DNA from: DATAOG01 sp963798075
GTDB taxonomy: Bacteria; Pseudomonadota; Alphaproteobacteria; Geminicoccales; Geminicoccaceae
Assembly: GCA_963798075.1 (NCBI GenBank)
Contig: CAWCRU010000002.1
Span: 1 to 64,000 of the forward strand
Length of the DNA stretch: 64,000 bases
Reading direction: 5' to 3'
The first letter of the stretch is position 1; each line of letters starts with the position of its first letter. Below are positions 15,629 through 23,289 of this stretch, piece by piece. A model generated the notes under the pieces. The model ran no database searches. It was not told the DNA's origin and worked only from the letters and a program-made list of their open reading frames with translations. A program made the position numbers and the translations under genes.

Positions 15629-16682
15629 ATGGCGAGCGGGCGCGCGGGGACCGGGGTTGCTGGAGCGGCTGGCCGTAGGGCCGGTGATCTGTGCCGAGGG
15701 GTATCTGTTCGAGCTCGAGCGGCGCGGGTGGCTGCAGGCCGGGCCTTATGTGCCCGAGGTCGTGCTCGATGAGCCCGAGGCCGTGCGGCAATTGCACCGC
15801 GAGTTCGTGCGCGCGGGCTCGGACGTGGTCGAGGCGTTCACCTATTATGGCCACCGCGAGAAGCTGAAGGTGATCGGCAAGGAGGACATCCTCGAGCCGC
15901 TCAACCGCCAGGCGCTGCAGATCGCGAAGGAGGTCGCGGACGAGAGCGGCGCGCTGCTCGCGGGCAACCTCTCGAACACCAACGTCTACGACCCCGACGA
16001 TGCCCAATCGTTCGGCTTCGTGCGCCGGGCGTTCGAGGAGCAGACGCAGTGGGCCGCCGAGGCGGGCGTCGACTTCGTCATCGGCGAGACCTTCAGCTGG
16101 CTCGGCGAGACGATGATGGCGCTCGAGGCGATCAAGGCGGCGGGCCTGCCGGCGGTGATCACGTTCACCATGCATCGCGACGGCCTGATGCAGGATGGCA
16201 TCTCGATGAGCGAAGCCTGCCAGCGGCTCGCGGACGCCGGCGCCGACGTCGTCGGGCTCAACTGCTCGCGCGGGCCGCAGACGATGCTGCCGGAGCTCGA
16301 GCGGATCCGCAAGGCCGTGTCCTGCCACGTCGCGGCGCTGCCGGTGCCGTATCGGACCACGCCCGAGCAGCCGACCTTCCAGTCGCTGCGCGACCCGGGC
16401 TGCCACTGCCTCCCGGACGACCGGCCGTTCCCGGTGGCGCTCGACCCGTTCACCTGCAATCGCTACGAGATCGCCGAGTTCGCCAAGGCCGCCTACGCGC
16501 TGGACGTCCGCTATCAGGGCGTCTGCTGCGGCGCCGGCCCGCACCATATCCGGGCGATGGCCGAGGCGCTCGGCCGGCAGCCGCCGGCCAGCCGCTATTC
16601 GCCCGACATGTCGCGTCACTCCTTCTTCGGCACCGATCCCAAGCTCAAGGCGCGCAATCTCGAGTACTCGGCCAAGCTCTGA
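15629..16682 (+). CDS. Homocysteine S-methyltransferase (betaine-homocysteine type), start frameshifted
   Basis: About 350 residues of the zinc-dependent family that moves a methyl group to homocysteine, forming methionine in the cytosol. GPVICAEGYLFELERRG starts the conserved barrel. Zinc ligands are the Cys in GLNCSRG and the CC pair in GVCCGAGPHHIRAMAEALG. The methyl donor (betaine, dimethylglycine or S-methylmethionine) is not determined. The ATG at 15629 has a good GGAGGA site, but its frame joins the conserved frame only if one G is removed from the run at 15653-15656. As written, only a TTG at 15657 opens the main frame. A homopolymer error is the simplest explanation. Confidence 0.87.
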
Positions 16683-16701
16683 GCGAGCTGGAGGGCGGGC
16701 G

Positions 16702-17040
16702 ATGGACTGGCTGCACACGCTGGCCGAGGCGCGGGCCGCGCCGATCCCCGAAGGCGCCCGCTCGGCGCTGCTGATGCGCCACGGCAGCATGACGCTTCGC
16801 TACTACGCGCCCAAGGGCACGGACCCGCAGACCCCGCACGAGCAGGACGAGATCTATATCATCGCCGCGGGCCGCGGCACCTTCGCCCTCGGCGCCGAGG
16901 AAAAGACCCTCGAGCGCCGGCCCTTCGGCCCGGGCGATGCGATCTTCGCGCCGGCGGGCTTCGTCCATCGCTTCGAGGATTTTTCCGAGGGCTTTGCGAC
17001 CTGGGTCGTGTTCTGGGGACCCAAGGGCGGCGAGGCCTGA
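16702..17040 (+). CDS. Single-domain cupin protein
   Basis: A 112-residue protein with one cupin barrel at about residues 20-105. HEQDEIYIIAAGRGTFALG matches the first cupin motif, with the metal-binding His and Glu, and GDAIFAPAGFVHRFEDF the second, with the third His. Such small cupins bind a metal and may act as isomerases, dioxygenases or sensors; the substrate is unknown. It begins 20 bases after the methyltransferase stop on the same strand, so the two are probably cotranscribed. Confidence 0.85.
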   Translation: MDWLHTLAEARAAPIPEGARSALLMRHGSMTLRYYAPKGTDPQTPHEQDEIYIIAAGRGTFALGAEEKTLERRPFGPGDAIFAPAGFVHRFEDFSEGFATWVVFWGPKGGEA

Positions 17041-17329
17041 GCCGAGCCGCCCGCACGGACGCTGCGGCCGCGAGGGTCGGATAGGCCGCGCCGGGGCCGC
17101 TCGCGGCCAGCTTTCGCAAACCCCCGGGCCGGGTGAGATTCTTGCCGCACGGCGGCCGCTCGTCCGGCCGACCGGCGATCGGAGGGCCTTCAGCGGCGCA
17201 TTGCTGCAATGCAAAAAGCCTCCTTCCGCAACCGGCCGCGGCTGCCCACCTCTGAAGCATCGCCGGCGCAGACCGCGAGCTCGATCGCGACGCCGCCGGC
17301 CCAACCGTACGCTTCGAGGAGTGCCTGAG

Positions 17330-17581
17330 ATGGCGACCCATGTCATCAGCCCGCGCCGCGCCGACCTTTTGGCCGACCGCGCGCAATCCGTCACCGCCCG
17401 CCGCCTGGGCGAGCTGTTCGCCCGGCTCAACGCCTGGGTCGCCGAGCGCCGCCACCATCGCGCCACGGTCGCCGAGCTCTTCGCTCTCACCGACCAGCAG
17501 CTGGCCGACATCGGGGTCGTGCGCGGCGACATCGACGCGATCGCGCGGCGTCTCGCCCTCCAGGCGCGGGCCGGCCGCTAG
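17330..17581 (+). CDS. DUF1127 small protein
   Basis: An 83-residue basic protein whose C-terminal half carries the DUF1127 (YjiS-like) signature: NAWVAERRHHRATVAELFAL followed by TDQQLADIGVVRGDIDAIA. Small DUF1127 proteins in alphaproteobacteria have been tied to phosphate and carbon metabolism and to RNA turnover. The ATG at 17330 follows GAGGA by nine bases. About 290 bases separate it from the cupin gene, with no coding signal, so it likely has its own promoter. A second DUF1127 gene lies at 21793-22050. Confidence 0.87.
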   Translation: MATHVISPRRADLLADRAQSVTARRLGELFARLNAWVAERRHHRATVAELFALTDQQLADIGVVRGDIDAIARRLALQARAGR

Positions 17582-17949
17582 GCGGCAACCGGTTGCCGGT
17601 CGGCTCCGCCCGGACCTGGGCGTGCCCGGAAGCTGCTCTTGAGAAGGTCGGTCTGCGCAGCGTGAGGCCAGTAGGATCGACGAAGCTGGAGACGGGCCGG
17701 CCGGCCTGAACGTCGGCGATCTGCTGGCGCAGCTGCAGGCCGGTGATGCGGTCGAGGCGGCCGCCAAATAGTCCTCGACGTCGCGTGAGAGGTCGCCCGC
17801 CCGGCCCGGCGCCTCGATCCTTGCGAGCGTGCTGGTCGCTGCGATGCCGGCGCGCAGCGCCAGCAGGCGAACGGCCTCAGCGAGGGGCAGGGTGCCGGCC
17901 TATTTCAGATTGATCTGGCCCTTGCGGGCGGACTCGGACCGGCTAAATT
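17582..17949. other. Non-coding stretch before the nucleotidyltransferase gene
   Basis: No reading frame of coding quality is seen over these 368 bases. Some segments, such as CGGCGATCTGCTGGCGCAGC near 17714, look like degraded coding sequence, which would fit an insertion junction. Base composition drops in GC towards 17940. Confidence 0.35.
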
Positions 17950-17979
17950 GTTATACGCAGACTGCGATAAGCGTATAAT
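17950..17979. promoter_or_regulatory. Palindromic operator 1 overlapping a TATAAT -10
   Basis: TTATACGC (17951-17958) and GCGTATAA (17971-17978) are perfect inverted arms. The right arm contains TATAAT (17974-17979), a consensus -10 box. A 30-bp element with the same plan recurs at 18021-18050, at the start of the downstream gene. The arrangement fits autorepression. Confidence 0.6.
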
Positions 17980-18014
17980 TTTTCTTGCCCACCTGCGCGT
18001 CGGCGGGGTAGAGG

Positions 18015-19427
18015 ATGGAAGTTATACGCACAGCGCGATATGAGTATAACGGCGTGGCGTCCGAAATCCCCCTGACCCTGCAGACGGCGTACGCCGATCT
18101 GCTCGACCGTTGTGCTTCGGCGGCGTTCAGTCGCGGGTTCGCCGAACGCGGCGTCTTTACCCCAAAGACGGTACGAGCGCATCGCTACTGGTACTTCCAG
18201 GTGACGCAGGAAGACGGCACGCGCAAGCAGCGCTACGTCGGTCCCGAGACGCCCGAGCTTCTCGAGCGCATCAAGACCCACAAGGCGGCGCAAAGCGACC
18301 ATCGCGACCGGCAGGCGCTGGTCTCGATGCTGGTCCGCTCCGCTCATCTGCCGCGTCCGGAGGCGCGCATCGGCGAGATCCTGGAGGCCTTGGCGCAAGC
18401 GGGCCTCTTTCGGGTGAGAGGCGTGCTCATCGGCACGGTCGCCTTCCAAACCTACTCCGCGCTGCTTGGCGTCCGCATGCCTTTGGCCGCCGTGCAAACG
18501 GGCGACGTCGACATTGCCCAATTCAAGACTGTGTCGGTCGCGGTCGGGGAGAAGATGCCGGCCGTCATTGAGACCCTCAAGAAGGTCGATCCGTCGTTCC
18601 GTGCCGTTGCGCACCTGCACGATCGGCGCCGCGTGGCTTCTTACGTCGGAAAAGCTGGCATCCGCGTCGACTTTCTCACGCCCAACGAGGGTCCGCAGAC
18701 CGATGCGCCGGCGCGGTTGCCGGCGTTGGGCACGGATGCCCGGCAGCTCCGCTTCCTCGATTTCCTGATCCGTGATCCCGAGCCCGCGGTCCTGCTCCAT
18801 GGCGAGGGCGTCCATGTCGCGGTCCCGGCGCCGCAGCGTTACGCCTTGCACAAGCTCATCGTCGCACGCCGCCGCAGCGAGGGCGCCGTGAAGACCGCCA
18901 AGGACCTGCGCCAGGCCGAGGCGCTGCTCGAGGCTCTGGTCCGAAAGCGGCCGCACGAGTTGGGGGCGGCATGGCGCGAGGCGTTCGGCCGCGGCAGGAA
19001 ATGGCGGCAGCTAATCGGCGAGGGCCTTGGCCTGATCGAGGCCGACGTTCGCGATGCCGCGCTCAAGACGGTGGGCGCCGCGCGCTCGGTCATTCCGGGG
19101 TTGGATCTCAAGTTCGGGGCGCCGCGGGTCCGAGATGATCTCGAGCGCGACATCGTCACCTTTTCCGGCGAGGCCGGCGGCCGCCTCGTCCGCTGCGCCG
19201 TCAGCCGGGAGGCGCTCGAGGATCATTTCGCGACCGAGGACCTCGATGCGGACGGCCGGCTGCGAATCGTTCGCGCCCATCGCTCGACGTTCGAACAGAT
19301 GGCTCGAACCAAATACATGACCTGGCCCGTGGAGGCCCCCGGCAGCGTCCTCGTCGAGACGGGCGACGTTGACAAGCTGCGCAAGGAGATGCCGTCTGGT
19401 TCAAAGCGACCGAACGGGCGCGTCTGA
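18015..19427 (+). CDS. GSU2403-type nucleotidyltransferase fused to DUF1488
   Basis: A 470-residue protein, or 457 if GTG 18054 is used. Residues 15-90 form an N-terminal helical region (IPLTLQTAYADLLDR, RYWYFQ, RYVGPETPELLERI). A nucleotidyltransferase fold follows: GVLIGTVAFQTYSALLG, then the acidic TGDVDIAQ (DxD) and GIRVDFLTP with the third carboxylate. PAPQRYALHKLIVARRR is a further helix. The C-terminal 85 residues (VTFSGEAGGRLVRCAVSREA to KYMTWPVEAPGSV) match DUF1488. The biochemical role of the GSU2403 group is unknown; the fold resembles MNT/AbiEii-type toxins. The second palindrome lies inside the first 13 codons, which favours the GTG start. Flanking DNA is AT-richer than its neighbours. 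Confidence 0.8.
   Translation: MEVIRTARYEYNGVASEIPLTLQTAYADLLDRCASAAFSRGFAERGVFTPKTVRAHRYWYFQVTQEDGTRKQRYVGPETPELLERIKTHKAAQSDHRDRQALVSMLVRSAHLPRPEARIGEILEALAQAGLFRVRGVLIGTVAFQTYSALLGVRMPLAAVQTGDVDIAQFKTVSVAVGEKMPAVIETLKKVDPSFRAVAHLHDRRRVASYVGKAGIRVDFLTPNEGPQTDAPARLPALGTDARQLRFLDFLIRDPEPAVLLHGEGVHVAVPAPQRYALHKLIVARRRSEGAVKTAKDLRQAEALLEALVRKRPHELGAAWREAFGRGRKWRQLIGEGLGLIEADVRDAALKTVGAARSVIPGLDLKFGAPRVRDDLERDIVTFSGEAGGRLVRCAVSREALEDHFATEDLDADGRLRIVRAHRSTFEQMARTKYMTWPVEAPGSVLVETGDVDKLRKEMPSGSKRPNGRV
18021..18050. promoter_or_regulatory. Palindromic operator 2 at the start codon
   Basis: GTTATAC (18021-18027) and GTATAAC (18044-18050) are perfect inverted arms. GTTATACGCA and GCGATA are shared in order and spacing with the element at 17950-17979. 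It sits just inside the annotated open frame and 71 bases downstream of the first copy. Confidence 0.6.
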
Positions 19428-19518
19428 CTGGCGCTCCCCGGCGTCGCCGCGCCACCCGACCGGCGGCGTTCGGGCAGGCGCCGGGCGTGCTCTTGGGGGG
19501 CGAAGGGAGAAAGCTTTC

Positions 19519-20313
19519 ATGACGCCTTCGGCCATCGAGCGGGCGGCTGACCTGTTGAGCGCCTTGCGCCTGGACCGGCAGGACTTCGACCGCCTGCCCG
19601 CGGATTGCCGCCCTTTGGACGAGGCGGCGGCGTATGCGGTGCAGGACGCGCTGCACCGCAAGCTGACCGCGGCCGGCTGCGGTCCGCTCGCTGGCCACAA
19701 GATCGGCTGCACCACGGAGGTGATGCAACGCTTCCTCGGCATCGCCAGTCCCTGCGCGGGCGGCGTGTTCGAACCGACGGTCCGGCATCGGCACGGCGCC
19801 TACGAGCACGCACGCTTCCGGCGCGTCGGGGTCGAATGCGAGATCGCGGTCCGCCTCGCCCGCGACCTGCCGGCCGGCGGCGCGCCCTACGACCGGACCA
19901 GCGTCGCCGGCGCGATCGGCGCCTGCCTGGCCGCGATCGAGGTGGTCGACGACCGCTACCGGGACTACAAGTCGCTCGATACGCCGACCCTGATCTCCGA
20001 CGATTTCTTCAACGCCGCCTGCGTGTTAGGGTCTTCAGTCGAGAATTGGAATGAGCTCGATCTGACCGCCGTCGCGGGCCGCATGCGGATCAACGGCAGC
20101 GAGGTCGCAAGCGGCCGCGGCGGCGACATCCTGGGCCACCCGCTGAACGCGCTCGCCTGGCTCGCCAACGCGCTGGCAGCGCGCGGCCAAGCTCTGGCGG
20201 GCGGCGAGTTCGTGCTGCTCGGCAGCGTCGTCGAGACCCGGTGGGTCGCGGCGGGCGACCTCGTCGAGATCGAGATCGAGGGGCTGGGCCAGGCGAGCTG
20301 CCGGTTCATCTAG
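19519..20313 (+). CDS. 2-keto-4-pentenoate hydratase-like FAH-family protein
   Basis: A 264-residue cytosolic protein of the fumarylacetoacetate hydrolase superfamily, 2-hydroxypenta-2,4-dienoate hydratase branch. Landmarks are LAGHKIGCTT, VECEIAVRLARDLP (metal-binding Glu residues), IEVVDDRYRDYK and VASGRGGDILGHPLNALAWLAN with the conserved GHP. GSVVETRWVAAGD is the usual C-terminal segment. Relatives hydrate unsaturated keto acids in aromatic ring meta-cleavage, but no other ring-degradation gene is nearby, so the substrate is uncertain. The ATG follows GGGAGA by eight bases. Confidence 0.85.
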   Translation: MTPSAIERAADLLSALRLDRQDFDRLPADCRPLDEAAAYAVQDALHRKLTAAGCGPLAGHKIGCTTEVMQRFLGIASPCAGGVFEPTVRHRHGAYEHARFRRVGVECEIAVRLARDLPAGGAPYDRTSVAGAIGACLAAIEVVDDRYRDYKSLDTPTLISDDFFNAACVLGSSVENWNELDLTAVAGRMRINGSEVASGRGGDILGHPLNALAWLANALAARGQALAGGEFVLLGSVVETRWVAAGDLVEIEIEGLGQASCRFI

Positions 20314-20356
20314 CGACAGTCGTGCAGCACCCGCTGGCTGCACCGCCGCTTGCGGC

Positions 20357-20797
20357 TCAGCCAAATAGGACGGTCGCGAACCCAAGCGCTTCTGCGGCAC
20401 GAGCGAGGGCACGATCGGCCGTCGCGATGAGCCGGACGCCGGTGGTGTGGGCAACGGCGAGATGCAGGGCATCAAGCGTGCGCAGGGGCTGGTCGACCAG
20501 GCGGTCGATGAAATCCGCCGCGACGATCGCCTGGTTGTCAACCAGGGGCTCGACTCGAAGAAAGCCCCGGCGCACGTCGGTCTCGAATGTGCGAACGGCG
20601 TCCTGGTGGTAGTCCGCCGAGATGTCGCCGGCACGACGGCGGCGTGCCAGCAGCGATCGCACCTCGACCACGGTCAGACGGCTGATCATGGCCACCTGCA
20701 GGCTGCGAATGAAGTCGACGAACTCGGCCGAACCGGCCTCGTTCAGGTACCATTTTGCGAGCGCGCTGCTGTCGACATAGGCGACGTCAGCGCTCAT
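20357..20797 (-). CDS. vapC: PIN-domain toxin (VapC family)
   Basis: A 146-residue PIN-domain endoribonuclease. The acidic metal-binding residues are placed as expected: Asp in AYVDSSALAKWY, Glu in RLTVVEVRSLLAR, Asp in RTLDALHLAVA and Asp in ATADRALARA. Such toxins cleave tRNA or rRNA when freed from the antitoxin. It overlaps the end of the antitoxin gene by 11 bases, implying coupled translation. ATG 20797 and GTG 20800 are both possible starts. Confidence 0.9.
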   Translation of the reverse strand: MSADVAYVDSSALAKWYLNEAGSAEFVDFIRSLQVAMISRLTVVEVRSLLARRRRAGDISADYHQDAVRTFETDVRRGFLRVEPLVDNQAIVAADFIDRLVDQPLRTLDALHLAVAHTTGVRLIATADRALARAAEALGFATVLFG

Positions 20798-21014
20798 CAC
20801 GCTCTTGCCGGATCAGGACCTCGCTGCCGACGCTCAGGCGTGGCATTCGGCTGCGGAGCTCGGCATGACTGGGCATGCCATCCCTTCTGACGGCCGGCAG
20901 TACGCGCGCGATCGGCTCGCCATTGCGTGTGATGACGAGCTCGCCCTCCTGCTCCAGGATCCGCTCCAGCCGAGGAAGCGACGCTCGGATCTCCCGGACG
21001 CTCAGTTTGCGCAT
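20787..21014 (-). CDS. vapB: Phd/VapB-type antitoxin
   Basis: A 75-residue protein whose N-terminus (MRKLSVREIRASLPRLERIL, then EGELVITRNGEPIARVLP) is the Phd/YefM DNA-binding fold. The C-terminal tail (PSHAELRSRMPRLSVGSEVL) would wrap the toxin. CAGGGAG lies nine bases before the ATG. The gene is first in the vapBC pair and its promoter lies in the palindromic gap at 21028-21054. Confidence 0.88.
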   Translation of the reverse strand: MRKLSVREIRASLPRLERILEQEGELVITRNGEPIARVLPAVRRDGMPSHAELRSRMPRLSVGSEVLIRQERDER

Positions 21015-21027
21015 CGACAGGCTCCCT

Positions 21028-21054
21028 GTGACACCGGGCCAAGCATAGTGTCAC
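21028..21054 (-). promoter_or_regulatory. Inverted-repeat operator of vapBC
   Basis: GTGACAC (21028-21034) and GTGTCAC (21048-21054) are perfect inverted arms 13 bases apart. TATGCT, a -10-like hexamer on the minus strand, lies between them. Position and symmetry fit autorepression by the VapBC complex. Confidence 0.55.
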
Positions 21055-21092
21055 GCGGCGGCAACTTCAAGGCGGGCTGTCGTAGCGGTCGA

Positions 21093-21716
21093 TCAGTGCC
21101 GGACCTTGAGCTCGGCCACGGTCTCGGGCACCAGCAGTCCCCCCGCGCGGGCGATGGCCCAGAAGGCGTAGTCGGCGTGGTGGATGATCGTGTTCTCGAG
21201 CGAGCGCACGAGGAGCTCGCCCTCGCCGGAATGGGCGGCGGCGCAGTGCGCGACTTCCTCCGGCAGGCCGACCGTGAAGCAGATGTGGACGCCGACCGCC
21301 GGGTGACGGACCGAGGGCAGGCCCGCGGCCCGCGGGTCGGCCTCCCAGCGCCGGCGGTTGACCGGGTCGAACTCCCAGGGCTTGCCCACGTCATGGCAGA
21401 GCGCGCCCGCGATCAGGAGGTCGCGGTCGACCTCGAGGTCCGGCAGCTGCGCCTGCAGCTGCTCGGCCAGGGCCAGCGCCATGCGCGTCACGCCCCGGAT
21501 GTGGTCGGTCTGGCGGCCGCGCCTGAGCGTATTGACGCCGGGGTTGCCCGAGGGCTCGATCTCGGCGATCGCGGCGAAGCTGCTCGAGGCGAGCGCCAGC
21601 GCCCAGGCTTCGACGACCTTGGCGGCGAGCTCCGGATCCCGGATCTCGCCTATTTCCGGCAGCTCCGCGCGCACCCGCGCCCGCAGCTCGCCCGTGACCT
21701 TGGCAGGCTCGAGCAT
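21093..21716 (-). CDS. HD-domain phosphohydrolase
   Basis: A 207-residue protein with an HD metal-dependent phosphohydrolase fold. The histidine of TDHIRGVTRMALALAEQL, CHDVGKPWEF (the HD pair), RHPAVGVHICFTVGLP and HHADYAFWA supply ligands in the usual order. HD proteins hydrolyse nucleotides or other phosphoesters. The partner substrate is unknown; some relatives are annotated only as HD-domain-containing. It is a single gene between vapB and a DUF1127 gene. Confidence 0.87.
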   Translation of the reverse strand: MLEPAKVTGELRARVRAELPEIGEIRDPELAAKVVEAWALALASSSFAAIAEIEPSGNPGVNTLRRGRQTDHIRGVTRMALALAEQLQAQLPDLEVDRDLLIAGALCHDVGKPWEFDPVNRRRWEADPRAAGLPSVRHPAVGVHICFTVGLPEEVAHCAAAHSGEGELLVRSLENTIIHHADYAFWAIARAGGLLVPETVAELKVRH

Positions 21717-21792
21717 CTGCTTTCCTCCGCGCTCCCGCAGAGGCAGATAGCCCGCCCGGGCGGCGAAAATCCACCCAATTCCCGCGGCCCCC

Positions 21793-22050
21793 TCAGCGCT
21801 CCCAGAACGGCTTGGTCGTCTCCGCCATGACGTCCGCGCGCGTCAGGCCGATGTCGCGCAGCATGTGGTCGTTCAGCGTCTCGAGCTGGTGACGCTGCTG
21901 TGCCCGCTCCTGCCAGGTCAGGAGCAGGTCGACGGCCCGCTCGAGCGCCCGCAGCCCCAGGCGCAGCCGGCGCGGGGCGCCGGCATGGCGCATGCCCGGC
22001 CGCCGTGCCGCCAGGGTCGCGTGGGAGGATTTCAGCTGAACTGTCGACAT
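21793..22050 (-). CDS. DUF1127 small protein
   Basis: An 85-residue basic protein. The C-terminus carries HQLETLNDHMLRDIGLTRAD, the DUF1127 core, ending VMAETTKPFWER as in many alphaproteobacterial members. ATG 22050 was chosen over ATG 22065 because GAGGAGCC lies eight bases before it. It is transcribed away from the divergent WYL regulator. Confidence 0.88.
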   Translation of the reverse strand: MSTVQLKSSHATLAARRPGMRHAGAPRRLRLGLRALERAVDLLLTWQERAQQRHQLETLNDHMLRDIGLTRADVMAETTKPFWER

Positions 22051-22179
22051 CTGAAGGCTCCTCATGCATGCCAGTCGTGAGGGTTGCCATCTTAGTCGCG
22101 CCCTCCTGACAGCATGCTGTCAGGAGAGCTCGGCTAGGCTTCGACCATCGAGCCCTGGAGGCCCGTTCGCAGGGAGCCG

Positions 22180-22857
22180 ATGCGCCGCGCCGATCGCCTG
22201 TTCGAGATCATCCAGCTGCTGCGCCGGCAGAGGCTCGTGCGCGCCCGCGATCTCGCCGAGAGGCTCGAAGTCTCGGAGCGGACGATCTACCGCGACGTGC
22301 GCGACCTGATGGCGAGCCGGGTCCCGATCGAGGGCGAGGCGGGCGTCGGCTATGCCATGCGCCAGGGCTACGACCTGCCGCCCCTGATGTTCGACGAGCA
22401 CGAGATCGAGGCGCTCGTGCTCGGCGCCCGGATCATCGAATCCTGGAGCGATGCCAAGCTCGCCGACGCCGCCGGCAACGTGATCGCCAAGGTCGAGGCG
22501 GTGATCCCGGAGCGCCTGCGCCAACACATGGCGGAGACCGCGCTGCTCGCCCCGGCCCGCCACTTCGCCCACCCGATCAGCGTCGATCCGAGCGCGCTCC
22601 GCCAGGCGCTCCGGCGCCGGCTCAAGGTCCATTTCCGCTACCGCGACGGCGAGGAGCGGGCGAGCGCGCGCGTGGTGCGGCCGCTCGCGCTGTCGTTCTA
22701 CGGGCCTGCCTGGCTCCTGGTCGCCTGGTGCGAGCTGCGCCAGGACTTCCGCTCGTTCCGGCTCGACCGCATGGCCGCGCTCGATGTCCTCGACGAGCGC
22801 TTCCGCCCCGAGCCCGGCAAGACGATCCAGGACTTCCTCAAGCGCGACGAGAGCTGA
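22180..22857 (+). CDS. YafY-type transcriptional regulator (HTH_11 plus WYL domain)
   Basis: A 225-residue DNA-binding regulator. The N-terminal winged helix-turn-helix is RRADRLFEIIQLLRRQRLVRA, then AERLEVSERTIYRDV. GYAMRQGYDLPPLMFDEHEI links to the ligand-sensing WYL domain at about residues 135-210 (LKVHFRYRDGEE, RPLALSFYGPAWLLVAWCELR, FRLDRM). WYL proteins sense nucleic acids or metabolites and can control stress genes. The ATG follows AGGGAG. Its target may be the convergent downstream gfa gene or others; the sequence does not say. Confidence 0.92.
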   Translation: MRRADRLFEIIQLLRRQRLVRARDLAERLEVSERTIYRDVRDLMASRVPIEGEAGVGYAMRQGYDLPPLMFDEHEIEALVLGARIIESWSDAKLADAAGNVIAKVEAVIPERLRQHMAETALLAPARHFAHPISVDPSALRQALRRRLKVHFRYRDGEERASARVVRPLALSFYGPAWLLVAWCELRQDFRSFRLDRMAALDVLDERFRPEPGKTIQDFLKRDES

Positions 22858-22875
22858 TCAGGCTCCGGAACCCGT

Positions 22876-23289
22876 TCAGCCCGCAGGGCCGGGCCGGCGC
22901 TCCGAATACCGCGGCAGGTCGTCGGAGGTGTCGAACCAGCCGATCCGGCTCATCGTCCAGATGTGGTGGCTCGGCCGCACCGCCGCGGGATCGTCGAGGC
23001 TCGCGAGCGTGACGTCGAGGCTCTCCGGGTCTGCGATCTCGCGGAACACGAGCTGGGTCCCGCAGACCCCACAGAACAGGCGCTCCGCCCCGGGCGAGGA
23101 GCGATAGACCGCGGGCTCGCCCGCGGTCCAGGCGAAGCCCGCGCTCGCCATGGTCAGCCACGGCACGACCGGCGCCCCGCTCGCGCGCTGGCACATCCGG
23201 CAGTGGCAGTAGTCGGCGTGGTCCGGCGCGGCGCTGATCCGATAGCGCACCCGGCCGCAAAGGCAGCCGCCTTCGAGGGGAAGCTTCAT
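22876..23289 (-). CDS. GFA-family (glutathione-dependent formaldehyde-activating-like) zinc protein
   Basis: A 137-residue protein of the GFA/CENP-V fold. Zinc ligands are visible: GGCLCGRVRY at the N-terminus, YCHCRMCQRASGAPVV in the middle, and FCGVCGTQLVF later. Most GFA-like proteins have unknown substrates; only a few act on the glutathione-formaldehyde adduct. The ATG at 23289 shares ATGA with the stop of pccA and follows AAGGAGGG, so it is the last gene of that operon. Confidence 0.9.
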   Translation of the reverse strand: MKLPLEGGCLCGRVRYRISAAPDHADYCHCRMCQRASGAPVVPWLTMASAGFAWTAGEPAVYRSSPGAERLFCGVCGTQLVFREIADPESLDVTLASLDDPAAVRPSHHIWTMSRIGWFDTSDDLPRYSERRPGPAG

